Shown: piece by piece, positions 21,329 through 32,400 of the stretch
Position numbering within the stretch: position 1 is the stretch's first letter
Layout: every line of letters starts with the position of its first letter
Assembly (NCBI GenBank): GCA_009829735.1
Contig: CM020619.1
Coordinates: 7,430,375 to 7,494,374 of the forward strand
Reading direction: 5' to 3'
DNA length: 64,000 bases
Origin: Pyropia yezoensis
Lineage: Eukaryota > Rhodophyta > Bangiophyceae > Bangiales > Bangiaceae
Program-made: the position numbers and the translations under genes
The notes under the pieces: generated by a model
The model's database searches: none
Seen by the model: only the letters and a program-made list of their open reading frames with translations
Told to the model about the DNA's origin: nothing

Positions 21329-22255
21329 CTAGACTGCCTGAGCTCTGAGGACTCTCGCGCGATCAACCACATCCCGAGGCACCTCGCTGACTCCCCTGTT
21401 TCCAACAACGAGCACACGGTCCGCAACACCCAGTAATTCCCCGGGCTGATGCGTCACGACTGCGATGGGCAACGTCGACTTCAGCGCACCGAGAAGCGCC
21501 GCTATTCCGCGACGGCTGCCGCCGTCTACACCGGCAAGTGGTTCGTCCAGGAGTAGCACACGAACACGTGGCTGACGAAGCAGCTGAGAGGCCAGAGCAA
21601 GGCGCCGCTGTTGCCCGCCGCTCAACTGAGTGGGCGTTGCGAGCAGGCTGATGTCACCAAGACCAACAGCGTCGAGGGTGGAGCGCACGGCCCCAGGCGT
21701 AGTGACGTCATCTCGAAACAAAGTCAGCTCCTCCAGCACGGACCGCCCTAGAAATGCATCGCTGGCGCGCTGCGGCACCATGCCGACAGACTCGCGGAGG
21801 ACGCGCGAGGCGCGCCGTCGGCGGCGGTACGTCACCCCCCCCAGAGTCACTACTGATGCGCGAGAAGTCGGTGTCCGAAATCCCGCCAGGAGGGAGAGCA
21901 GCGTGGACTTGCCGCATCCGTTCGCGCCAATGAGTAGCACGAGCTCCGACTCGTGCAGCGACAGGGACACATCCTCGAAGAGGGGCGTGTCCGAGAGCGT
22001 CGGCACGGTGTAGCACAAGTTGCTAACAGTCAAGGCCGACGGGGGGTTGGGCGCGCCGTGGGGCACGTACCGAGGCGTCCCACCCAACATTAAGGTGGAT
22101 GAGGGAGTGAACGCTCGGCGCACACTGGCCGCTTCACAGCCCGACAGCGTGCCATGGTGCCTCCGCGAAGAGACCGCAGTGGTGGGGCAGAATGGAATGA
22201 AGGAACAGCCAGCGAGCAGAGGGCCAGCGCACGTGGGGAAGGGCGGCCAACACAT
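21329..22255 (-). CDS. ABC transporter ATP-binding subunit (soluble, probably organellar ABCI type)
   Basis: A single-exon 308-aa protein, taking the first ATG at 22255. It is one complete ABC nucleotide-binding domain without membrane segments. Walker A is GANGCGKST (residues 100-108), the Q-loop is in GMVPQRASD, the signature is LSGGQQRRLA (about 201-210), Walker B with catalytic Glu is VLLLDEPLAGVD, and the switch His is in VVTHQPGEL. The Ser/Arg/Ala-containing N-terminal ~70 residues before the domain look like an organelle targeting leader. Stand-alone ABC ATPases of this size in photosynthetic eukaryotes (ABCI10/ABCI11-like, related to bacterial ECF/CbiO subunits) pair with separate membrane subunits in the plastid envelope for metal or cofactor uptake. 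No partner gene is in the window. Assignment to a specific subgroup is inference. Confidence 0.85.
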   Translation of the reverse strand: MCWPPFPTCAGPLLAGCSFIPFCPTTAVSSRRHHGTLSGCEAASVRRAFTPSSTLMLGGTPRYVPHGAPNPPSALTVSNLCYTVPTLSDTPLFEDVSLSLHESELVLLIGANGCGKSTLLSLLAGFRTPTSRASVVTLGGVTYRRRRRASRVLRESVGMVPQRASDAFLGRSVLEELTLFRDDVTTPGAVRSTLDAVGLGDISLLATPTQLSGGQQRRLALASQLLRQPRVRVLLLDEPLAGVDGGSRRGIAALLGALKSTLPIAVVTHQPGELLGVADRVLVVGNRGVSEVPRDVVDRARVLRAQAV

Positions 22256-23192
22256 GTCGAAGACCAATCAGGGCCGGGGCAGCAGCGGGCGGGGGGAGGG
22301 CAGCGGAGTCGCAAGCAAACCGGAACTGGACCGGCAGCGGACGCTGGAGAGGATACTGTACTCACTGTATCGAGGAGCGTCGCCCAAGTCACAACAGCGA
22401 GTGGTCTCATTAAGAGCACAAATTCTTTCAAGAATTCCATGCGTGTTCCACGGAAAGCGTCCAATCCATATTTTTGTCACGGGATTAGGGAAACCGTGAC
22501 CCGGCTCAAAAAGGCGCTTTCACAAGCCCTGTTTAGGTTTGAGTGTGCGCTTCAAGTTGAGAAAACATACCAAATTAAGCTCAGTTGAGTCAATATATCT
22601 ACAGAGTGTTGCAAAGTGAAGCGTCGGTCGTTTGCAACATCGAGTACACAGCGTGCGCTTCTTTCGTTCTCTCTCTACTCACGCAGGGGGGTGTCTGAAC
22701 GGTTTTCTTTTCTCAGGGAAGGATTAGGGGTCTGCATTAGGGGGACCGCGCCTTAATCTTCCTATGCCAGCAGCCCAGGATGCACCTCATCCCAAGTCCA
22801 GCGCCGAGAGGCTATCCGGCTCATTCCGGGAAATGCTTCCCTAGGCAGAGCGCATATGTATCTATGTATGTAGGTAGGTAGGTACTGGACATGGCCCAGA
22901 TGGTGCGCATTGCGCAAAGGCACTCAGAAACACGTGGCGACACTACCGCGTATAACAGGTTCTACCTTCGCTATGTATGGTAACCTCTGCGAGGAAGACA
23001 AGCTGATATGCCCCGCAGCACACTGCGACGTGCTCTCATTCGTTCTTTGCACGCTGGGCAGGTGAGAAGTCATCCTTCGTTGACGTCGCTCCAGACAGTT
23101 GGGGTCGCTTACAATACAATGTTCCACGACCTCCCTACACATCCTCTCCTCACGATGTCTGCACACACAAGCACCGCTCGCGTGCTGCGCTG
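22256..23192. other. Intergenic, with a short tetranucleotide microsatellite
   Basis: This is the upstream region of the ABC gene and the downstream region of the next minus-strand gene. It holds an imperfect TATG/TAGG microsatellite at 22855-22884. A GGGGGACCGCGCC stretch at 22740-22752 resembles the motif at the Fanzor borders. No gene is seen. Confidence 0.5.
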
Positions 23193-23711
23193 TTACATGA
23201 AATCCCCGATGCGACGATTCTTTGGGTCAAAAATCCGCCGCCAGTCGTCCGGGTGCATCTCGCGCTTCAGCTTGAGGATAAACAGGCGCTCTTCCATCAG
23301 GGCGTCCTTGTCCGACCGCAGCTGGTCCGCATCGTTTGCGGCATCGATGAGAGCATCACGCAGCTCCGCCTCAGACGCACGAGCTGCAGCCGCAGCCTCA
23401 CCAGGATCCATACCGCTGTTCACGTCTGAGCCCACGCTTGCCTCTGGGCCTGCGTCTGAAGCCTCGTTACCAGAGGCGGGCGGAGTGCTCGACGACGGTG
23501 ATGCGTCAGACGTCGTGGAACCGTCGTCACCAGCAGCCGTCATGCACACACCAGCCACGGCTCCGCTCCACCGACGGAGGGGGATGGCCAGCGCCACAGA
23601 AGAGTAGCCCGGAAGCAGGCAAACACGGGGCGAGGCGCCATTGCAGGAGGCGGGCCAACGGCAGGGAAGAAGGGTCGGTGCGAACCCTGGGGGGGAGGTA
23701 CATCTATTCAT
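23193..23711 (-). CDS. Small hypothetical protein, 172 aa, possible organelle leader
   Basis: An ATG-started frame (23711). The first ~55 residues contain Pro, Cys and Arg (LRRWSGAVAGVCMTAAG) and could be a targeting leader. A Ser/Ala/Gly-rich acidic linker follows, then a C-terminal helical part (AELRDALIDAANDADQLRSD, with RLFILKLKREMHPDDWRRIF near the end, finishing in NRRIGDFM). That last ~45-residue segment looks like a real conserved domain, with a coiled-coil-like helix followed by a Trp-Arg-Arg motif, but I do not recognise the family. It lies in the same orientation as the ABC gene, about 0.9 kb upstream of it. No function is assigned. Confidence 0.5.
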   Translation of the reverse strand: MNRCTSPPGFAPTLLPCRWPASCNGASPRVCLLPGYSSVALAIPLRRWSGAVAGVCMTAAGDDGSTTSDASPSSSTPPASGNEASDAGPEASVGSDVNSGMDPGEAAAAARASEAELRDALIDAANDADQLRSDKDALMEERLFILKLKREMHPDDWRRIFDPKNRRIGDFM

Positions 23712-24866
23712 TGTGCAGGGTGCACGGGGGAGAAAGCATGTTGGAACGGTGGAGCTCTCTGGCGCAGCGGGGAACAGACTCAGTCACTTGGCCTAAGTCG
23801 ATGCACAACATTGAAAGAGAAGCCATGCCAGTACCTCCATGACAAAGACTTGCTATATACTCTGTCTGGCAAGTACTTGTGGCCTCCCTGTGAACACAGG
23901 GGTTTCAAGATCTCGAGCGTTCATGGTCGTTTCGATCCCGAGCCGATTTCACCGCGGCGGAGTATAAAAACCCTCACCGTGGTCGCTCAGCCGCTGCCCC
24001 CTGCGCCTGGTAACACTTATACCCACGACGCAATAGCATCGCGCACCCCCGGGACGCCCGTTACACGGCGTCGGTGCGGGCTGGCTGTCGAATAACCTTT
24101 TCGTGTCGGAGAACGAGCCGCCTCTGGTGACGAGCAGGGTCTTTTGGGTGCGGCGGGGGAGCGCCAGGCCTGTTTTCACGAGCGGCCGGGTGCGGTGATC
24201 CACGACCGCAAGAGCGCTGCTACACTTCGTGTTGTTCTCTCGCGTTGACTGTCTTGTGGTTCGAGGTACTCTTGGCGCCCGCACACGTTGACGATGCCGT
24301 CTTGTCTGGTGGCTCTGTTGAACACCGTTGTGCCCTACTTCCCTCACACTGGCAGCAGGATAGGCTCGCTTGGCTGGCTCGTTCACTATTTCCTAGACCA
24401 ACGCGGAGTGTTCCACTGCTACGTCGGCGACGTTGGCCCATTCAATGAAGAACTGTCACGTAGTCTGTTGTGTATCCATTCATTTCCGACCCCATTGTGT
24501 GAGGCCATTGTGAGAGCCAGTGAGCACGTATGTACGTCACGATGAAGTGCATGAACAGCTGCGACAGTCATATGGTGCAGCGAACGTGTGTGGATGGACA
24601 GCCGCGTTGGACATGCCAGATCAGAGGGCGAGTTCCGAGCGTTGCAGCTAAGCCGAGAAAGAAGCCTGAGCTGTAGTCAACAAGCGGAAGTAGCACAGGA
24701 ATCATAGTGTATCGGCGTAGCCCGACAAACAAGTCAGCACACATGGCATCTCGGAAAAAAACAGAATACCGACCCTACACCAACCCCCATCTTCCATGTC
24801 ACTTGCATATGACTGTGCGCTTCGCGACCACTCTGCATCGCCCGGCTCCCCTCCCGCCCACCACAA
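23712..24866. other. Intergenic, no supported gene
   Basis: Short overlapping ORFs only. A plus-strand 85-codon frame at 24288-24545 reads like globular protein (LLNTVVPYFPHTGSRIGSLG) but has no identifiable domain or continuation, so I leave it uncalled. Confidence 0.4.
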
Positions 24867-27800
24867 TCAAAATCCCCCCCCATCCCCCCCACTATTCCTT
24901 GGGCTCTCCCCGTCGCCATCTCGCCTCCGCGTTGACCGGGCAGCATCCTCCACCACCCTCCGCACACCATCCACGTCCGACCCCACCCCGTCGCGCACAA
25001 TGGCCTCAACGAGCGCCGCGGCAGCGCCCGGGGCGGCCGTCTCAGCATCGACGAGGTCCACCTCGAGACGCCCCAACACCTCCATGAGCCCCCCCGACGA
25101 CGACGCCGCCGCGGCAGACCGCAGCCGCGCAATGGCGGGCAGCAGCAGCGACTGCAGCACCGCCGACGAGGCGGGGTGGGGGGGGAGCAACGGGCGCACG
25201 GGGCCGCTACTGGAGGGGCTGCGCGGTCCCACACAGGGCGACGACGTGGCACCGCCGTTGGACAGTCGCGGCGGCAACGGACTTGTCTTGGCCCCTGCCG
25301 CAGCCCACGCAGTGCTGCTAGGCGCGCCCGCCCCGTGGAGGGAAACTCCTGCGCCAACAGCAGAGGCGGGTGGCGGCTCGCCTGATGCTGGCGCTGACGC
25401 AGGCACCGCCACACCGCCCACGTCGTCAACAGGGTCGTCGGGAAGGGAGTCCACGATCGCCCCAAAGTCCCACGATGACACGTTGGCGCCGCCCCGGTCG
25501 GCGGACGAGTGGCGTCGGCCGCCAGCAAGGCCTGGGCCGGTAGTACTGACGCCAGCGCGAGCGTCGCCCGCCCGGACGGCCGAGCTGCCCAGGCCGTTGC
25601 GGCCAGACCACCCCAGCGGGTCATTCATGCCGACCCCCGCCGCGCCAGGCGCCGCGTCGCCCCCGCGGCCGGTACCAGCCGCGCCTCCATCACTCTCATC
25701 GCTGCTACTGGTGGCCCTGCCCACAGCGTCGCTATCCCGCCGGTCAGAGCCAGACCCAACATGTACCACGCTGCCCGCGTCACTTCCGCTCGACTGCGGG
25801 TCCTCACCACCGGTCGCAGACGCGACCGGCCCGGAGGGGGGTGCCGTCACACCGCTGGTGCGGGGCGAAGGCGCCGCAACAGGCGCCGGGGCGGGTGCCA
25901 ATGGCACCGCCGGGTGTACCCGCGCAAGCAGACCGCGGAGCGCGGCTGGCCGGCCGCGCTTGAGGAAGGGGTGCGATAGCAGCGATGCCGCGGACCGACG
26001 TTGTTCGGGGCGCTTTTGTAGGCAGGACGCCACAAAGTCTTGAAAGGACTGCAAGTAATGAAGGGGCAGAGCGCAGAAGTGAATACACACAAGGGTGAAA
26101 GAGGAATGCGAACGTGCCGCTTGCCACAACACTATCACAGGTGCGTGAGTAACAAGTGCATCACAGCTGTGGCCTGCAAAAGATCCCGGAAAAAACGAGG
26201 CACCCGGCGCAAGAGTGACGCAGCCGGCCGTACAAGGTGAGAGAAACATGTACGGGTAGGCAGAACGTACCTTGGAGAAAGTGGACGGCAGGCGCGGGGG
26301 GTCGTTCTTTACAATCGGCATTAGCGCCTGCAGCGGGTGCATCGTCGAGTAGGGAGGGGTACCCAAGGCCATCTCAATCGCGGTGATGCCAAAGGACCAG
26401 ATGTCTGCCTGTACGGTGGTAACCATAGCGAGGTACAAGCCAGCTCCGCGCGTGGGCGACAGCGTGTGTTGCAGCTCAGCAGCACCAACAGACGGCGTGC
26501 GGGTCAGTGGGCCTGCACCAAACATTGCAGCGTGAGCCAACACGCCGCCTCGCCACACTCCACCCAGCCAAGCTCCACCCCGCTGCTGGCCCCCACGAAG
26601 GCCCCTCCAGCCTATTCGAATAAACAAGCCACGGACCGGGCACAATATGCCCCCCCTGCCGCCCCCCACGCCCCATACCCCTCACCAGCACGGCTGCAGC
26701 ACCCCCTCCCCTCCCCCCACCGAAATGCCATGTCACGTTCGCCCCTCGTCCCGCGCTGCCGCGCCCTTACCTTCTCCGCGTAAAAGTCCTCCGACACCAC
26801 CTCAGGGGCCATCCAGTAGGTACTACCCACAAACGTGTTGCGCTGCTTGAGCGTCGCCGTCAGCGTGCCCGCCACCCCAAAGTCTGCGAGCTTCACCTCC
26901 CCGCTCCCCCCCAACAGCACGTTGGCCGCCTTGACGTCCCGGTGGAGCTTGGCCGCCCCGTGTACGTAGGCGAGCCCCGCGGCGAGCGGCGCCAGGATGG
27001 CAGCAATGATCTCCTCGGGGAGGGCCCGCCCCGGGAGGGCGTCGAGCAGGTCCCGCACCGACCCGTGCGACAGGTACTCCATGACAATGGTAAGGGTGGC
27101 GTTCTGGGTGTAGGACGCGATGTACGACACCACGTGCGGGGTGTTGAGGGTGGCCAGCACAGAAATCTCCCGCTGGATAACCTGTCGCTCCACAGACAAG
27201 ACCGAGACGGCGGAGCGGGCGTCGGCAGGTAGAGGGGTACCACCGAAGAAACCGCGCCCACCCACAAAGGCAACGACACGCAAGGCCAGTCAAGACCATG
27301 GGGGAAGCGGAGCGGTACAGTAGCAACAACCAGAGAGGGTCAGACTTCTGCCGGGGTACGCCGCTGGCAGCGCCACGGCCTGCACCATAGAGACGATCCG
27401 CGCGCGACGGCCCCGAAGGACGACGAGGTGGGTGGGCAGCACGGCAGCGGCCTACTAGGGCCCTACCACGCACACGAGCGCCCACCACCAGTGGTGGGCC
27501 GCCCCCAGGGAGGCCGGGCACCCCCCACCCGCCGCACCGCCGCGGCGGAGGCAGCGCCGACCCGCCGCCGACGCCCAGAGCCGGCTACAGCGACGGCGCC
27601 CCCCCCCCCCCCCCCCAGCCACGCCGTGGCAGATCGTGCCTGCCGCATGCCCACTGCTGCGGCCATGAGCAGGGCCGCCGCCAGGGTCGCCGTGGTGCAT
27701 GGCGGCAGGGGCGGCCCAGGGGGCGGCTGCACTCGCACCCCCCCGCGGCGGTACGCCACCCTGCCCGGCCAGCAAGGGTCCGAGCCCCACCCCGCCGCGG

Positions 27801-28245
27801 CGCCCACGCGCGGCCGCCCCTTCGTCGGCCGACCCGGCGCCCCCCCCCCCACCAGCCGTGGTACGCCCGCCGCGGTCATCCGGGGCAACTGCCGACGGAC
27901 TAGCAGCCCACACTCGCCCACAGAGCCCCTCCCACCCCCCCCTCCCCCCCCCGCCCCTAGTGCATCCTCCCGCGTCGCCGTGGTGCGCCCCCCCGGGCAC
28001 AGCAGCTTGTATCACCGGCCAGCTGCCACACAACAACCCAACCCCCCCCTCCCCCCTCCCCTGAAGCCCCCCCACCCCCCCAACTTCCAGCACTGTCCCC
28101 AACGTACCTCAATCTCATCGTCCGCGTTCTCCAAGTCCACCGTCTTCAACGCCACCGCCCGGCCGGTGGCAACCTCCACGCCCTTGAAGACCTGCCCAAA
28201 GCTGCCAACGCCAATGCGCTCGCCAATGATGTACTGGTCCGCCAT
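24867..28245 (-). CDS. STE20/GCK-type Ser/Thr protein kinase, 4 exons
   Basis: Exons on the minus strand: 28245-28108, 27181-26771, 26408-26271 and 26048-24867, all joined in phase 0, giving about 622 aa. Donors are GTACGT, GTAAGG and GTACGT; acceptors end in CAG. The kinase domain occupies residues 6 to about 260: Gly loop [12 protein letters not shown], Lys34 in VALK, Glu51 of helix [12 protein letters not shown] (126), DFG (146), TYWMAPE (168-173), and [20 protein letters not shown] with the Arg of KRPEQRRSA closing the C-lobe. The APE region and the AIEMALG string are typical of germinal-centre kinases (MST/SPS1/SIK1 group), which act in polarity, stress and Hippo-like signalling. The ~360-residue tail is Gly/Ala/Ser/Pro-rich and low complexity, ending in a helical stretch ([11 protein letters not shown]). 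Intron 1 is large (926 nt) and C-rich on the + strand. The start is the ATG just before the Gly loop. Confidence 0.9.
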
Positions 28246-29480
28246 GGCGGGGTGGGGGGGGAGGGGGGGGGCGGGAGGCAAGGCAGCCCGGCCACGGAAA
28301 GGGGCGGGGCGGGCGGCCGCCGGTGCCGCCGCCGCCGCGGCGACACCTTTGCCGCTCGGCTGCTCGCCGACGATGCCACGGGCGCGCGCGGGAAGAAAAG
28401 GGGGGAGCTTGATGCCGTCGGCAGCCGCGGGCCGGTGGATGGACCGCCCGCCCGCCCCCGCGCGCGGCCGACGCCGTAGAGCCACACGCAGGGCGGTGGC
28501 GGCGGTGGATGCCCTTGTCAGCGTCGCCGCTGGAAACGGTGCGCGGCCGGGGGGATGGGCAGCCGCCGGGGGTTCTGTAGGAGCGGGAGCGGCGTAGCGG
28601 GTGAAAGGAGGCCTGGGGAAGAGGCCACGAGGGGTGGGAGGTGGTCGAGGGGGAGGGAAGGGGGGGCGGCTCGTGGGCACGCTAGCCGACCGCGTTGCAC
28701 ACGACGGGCCGGCCCTGCAACAACCGAGCAGACAAGAGAGCTTACACAAGTACGGGCCTTTCTTGACCTGTAGCCCCCCTGAGGGCCCTCAGACGAAAGG
28801 TCCACCAGCTGATACTCGCACGCAAGTCCATCCATTTCCCCACCTACACCTCTTTCACCTTGTTATTGGCGGCACGCCTCCCGCCAGCAATGCGGGTGGC
28901 GGGGGCTCAAGCTTGTCTGTAAACGGGTGCGCGGCGCGTTCGGGTGTCGTGGCGCGCGCCGCCGCACCTCTCGACGGGCACGCGCCGCCGCACCTCTCGA
29001 CGGGCACGCGCGTCGCCAGCCGGCCACCGCGGCATCCTCTGCGCGGTGGCGCGTCTGGCGCCGCGCGGCAGCGGCCCGTACGGCCGTGCGGCGCGCTCCC
29101 CTCAGACGTTGCGCGCGGCTCCACCCGACGCGCTCGTGCCCCGCCGCGCCGCTTGGATCGTGCTCGCGCGGCGCGTGGCCCCCTCTTTGTCCCCCTCCCT
29201 CCGACGTCCCCGCGCTGACCTCACCCCCCACAGCGATTTACCGACTACCATCCGTCTTTCCTCCCCCCTGGGCGGTGGCGGCGGCACCGGCACCGGCACC
29301 GGCCGTAGATCCACCCCGCCTGGTGGCAGCGGCAGCGGCAGCTGCAGCCGCATCGGCGGTGGTAGTGGCAGCGGTGGCGGCGGCAGCGGCGGTGGTGGCA
29401 GCAGGAGCGGCCCCTTGCCTTTGCCGGCTCCCTCCCCCTCTCCCCCGCCCCTCCACCCCCCCCTCATCTCGTTGGCCACG
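28246..29480. promoter_or_regulatory. Shared upstream region of kinase (-) and VHS-GAT gene (+)
   Basis: The two genes diverge from this 1.2 kb segment, so it must hold both promoters. It contains a perfect 26-bp tandem repeat (28955-28980 and 28981-29006, beginning CGCGCCGCCGCACCTCTCGA) and several G/C runs. No TATA-like element stands out. Part of the right side is an open frame continuous with the VHS-GAT gene, so a longer N-terminus using a non-ATG start is possible but not favoured. Confidence 0.5.
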
Positions 29481-32400
29481 ATGCAGCCGCCACCACCACC
29501 TGCCGGGCCCGTCAGCCGCAAGCACCACGTACAGGCGGTGGCGGGCCAGACCTTTTCCCGCTTCCTCCCCCGCTCCTCCTCCCACGCGGCACCGGCAGGG
29601 CCGGCCGCCGCAGCGCCGTCGGCCGGGGGCGGGGGGCCCAACGGGTCGGGTCTGGCCGGGGAGTCCGCCACTTCCGCCTCCACATCTGCCGACGGGGGGG
29701 CGCTGGTTGTCGCCGCGTCTGCGCCGGCCGCGTCGTCCGGCGGTAGCGGCAGCCTCGGTGGCGGCGGCGGCGGCGGCGGCGGCGGGCCGCGACCGTCAGA
29801 CGCAGGCGCCCTGGGCATCCGGCCGTCAGAGCTGACCACCCGCGCCCTGCGGCTGGTGACCGAAGCCACCGCCGCGGGGGTGGCGGAGGATGTAGCCGAG
29901 GCCCGGCGGGTGGCGCTGGTGCGGGTTGTCCTCGGGGAGCACGGCGGCGGGGATGCGGTTGTGGGGGCCCTCCGCGAGCGGCTGCGCTCCCTGGAGGAGG
30001 TCCCCGTCCTCAACGCACTGACGCTCCTCGACGAGCTGATGCGCACCTGCCCCTACTTTTACCGCTACGTGGCGGGGCCCAAGATGTTTCGGGACATGTG
30101 GCGGCTGGTGGTGCCCAATTACAAGGACGGCGTCAAGGGGCTCCGCTTTAAAAAGGGGTCAGCCGACACGCGCTCCGAGGCGGGGCGAGCGCTCGCGACG
30201 GAGCGGGTGCTCATCCTCATCCGCGCCTGGGCCGAGACGCTGTCCACCATGTTCCCTGGGCGGATTGAGCCGGAAGCGGGGTTCCTCATTGAGCGGTACA
30301 ACAACAAGCGCACCAAGGTGAGCTTCCCGCCGGTGCCCAAGTCCGAACTCCCATGGGTGTGTCGGGTGAGCCCGGGGCCAGATGTTTTCAAAAAGGGGGG
30401 GAGGCAGGCCGGTGGGCGCGGGGCGGCCGCTGCCGCTGGAGCAGCTGCAGGCGGGGCAGCGGGCACTATCGCTGGCCGTCCGCCTGCGGGGTCAGGCCAC
30501 GCACAGCGGTCGGCCAGCGCGCCCGCGCCGCCGCCTCCGTCGCTGGACGAGGTGGAGGCCACCGTCTCCCTATTTGAGAACCTGCTGGAGAGCGCCACCG
30601 ACGCGGAGGAGGTCAAGGGCGAGCTCCACACGGACCTGGCGACCCGCTGCCGTGGGATGTACGCCAGCATGGGCACCCTCTCAGAGGGGCTGGACGAGAG
30701 TAGCGAGCTCAGCCGGGCGGTGGTCTTTGCCGACCGCCTCCGGGCGGCGTTGCATGTGCATACAGAGGCGGTAGAGCACGGGCGGCTGACGTCCCTGGCT
30801 GCTGCGCGTGCCTCGGGCGGTGGGGGTGGCGGCACAGACGGGGAGGGCGGCGACGCTTCGGGCGATGCGAACGTTTCGGGCGATGGAAAGGTCCTGGCGG
30901 CTACCCCTGGGGAAGAAAATGGCAGCCTCGGCGCCCCTAGCGTGCCCGAGCCGGCTGTGGCTGCTACCGCCGCTGCCACAACGGCGATGGCCGCTGTGGT
31001 GGCCGCCTCGGCGGTCACTCGGAGTGCCCCATCGCCGGCGGCAGCGGCCAACTCGGATTCGGTGCCTGCGATAACGGAGCCCACTGCGTCGGTGGCCCCA
31101 GGCTTTGCCACCCAACCCGAGGCTGAGCGAGTGGCGGAACGGGCGCGCCAACAGGCGGAGCAGACGCAGCAGGCCGACGCGGATGCGGCGGCACAGAAAG
31201 TGCGGAAGCGGGAGGCCGCGGAGGCGAGCGCTGCGCAGGCCGCTAAGGAGCGGGAGGCGGCGGCGGAGCGGCAACGGAACGAGGAGCGGTTGGCAAAGGC
31301 CAAGGCCAAGGAGCGAGCCAAGCGGGAGGAGCGCGAGAAGGAAGCGGCAGAGGCGGCCGCGGCGGTAGCGGCTGTGGAAAAGGCCGAGGCGAAGGAGAGG
31401 GCCGAGGCGAAGGAGCTGGCGAAGGAGAAAGAGCGGAAGCAGAAGGAGGCTGAGGAGCGGGAGCGGGAACGAGAACGGGAACGGGGGCGGGAGCGGGAGT
31501 CGGACCGCGATAGGGAGCTGGAGCCTGAGCGTGCCGCAGTCGTGGCGAAGAAGAAGCCCAAGGAGGACCGCAAGGAGGACCGCAAGACCACGGATGAAGA
31601 CCTGCTGGCGCTGCTGGGAACCCGGGCTGGACCGACGGATTCCAAGTCTGCGTCTCGCAAAGACAAGAAGGGCAAGCACAAAAAGGCGAGCAGCGGCACC
31701 AGCACGTCTTCCAACGCCAGCCTGGATGGTGGGAGTGGCAAGGACCGGCGCAAAGGCGGTAAGACGTCTGCCAGCGGGGACCCGTTTGCCTTGCTCGCTG
31801 AGCGGTACAGCAGTACCGCGGTCGGGTCCTCGACGGACGCGGTGGACGCGACGGCCGCGGGTCTGGCAGGCGCGACAATACAGCAGCCGCCGGCGCAGTA
31901 CATGACCGCGCCTCCGGGGATGATGTTTGGTCAGCCGTACGGTGCGTACATGTCGGGGCCGCCCATGTACCCGATGTCGGCCGTGTCGATGCAGCAGCTG
32001 CAGCCGGGCCAGATGCAACAGCCACCCCTGGGTCAGATGCAGCAGCTGCAGCCGTGCCAGATGCAGCAGCTACAGCCAGGCCCGATGCAGCAGCTGCAGT
32101 CTGGCCAGATGCAGCAACCACAGCCGGGACAGCCGCAGCAGGCTGGGCAGATGCAGCCGCCGCAGTCGGGAGGGATGCAGCTGCTACAGCCTGGGCAGAT
32201 GCAACCGCAGCAGCATGGACAGATGCAGCTGCAGCAGCCGGGACAGATGCTGCAGCCGCCGCAGCCTGGGCAGATACAGCCGCAGCCGCCAGGGCAGATG
32301 CAGCCGGGACAGATGCAGCCGCAGCAGTCAGGAGAGTTTCAGCCACCCCAGTCTGGGCCACTACAGCAGCAGCAGCTGGCGCAGCTGGCGCAACAGCAGC

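Noticed and set aside
22740-22752. GGGGGACCGCGCC as a further Fanzor-element end
   Set aside because: Only a short G-rich match, single, with no partner copy and no nuclease remnant nearby.
24796-26043. 415-codon plus-strand ORF opposite the kinase
   Set aside because: It is the antisense of the kinase's low-complexity tail; Pro/Ser/Arg-rich with no motif.
28944-29480. Longer N-terminus of VHS-GAT copy A
   Set aside because: No in-frame ATG before 29481, the sequence is low complexity with a 26-bp tandem repeat, and copy B has no counterpart.
30119-31903. 594-codon minus-strand ORF opposite VHS-GAT copy A
   Set aside because: Composition is the complement of the charged and Gln-rich repeats; no domain is visible, while the plus strand has clear VHS and GAT motifs.
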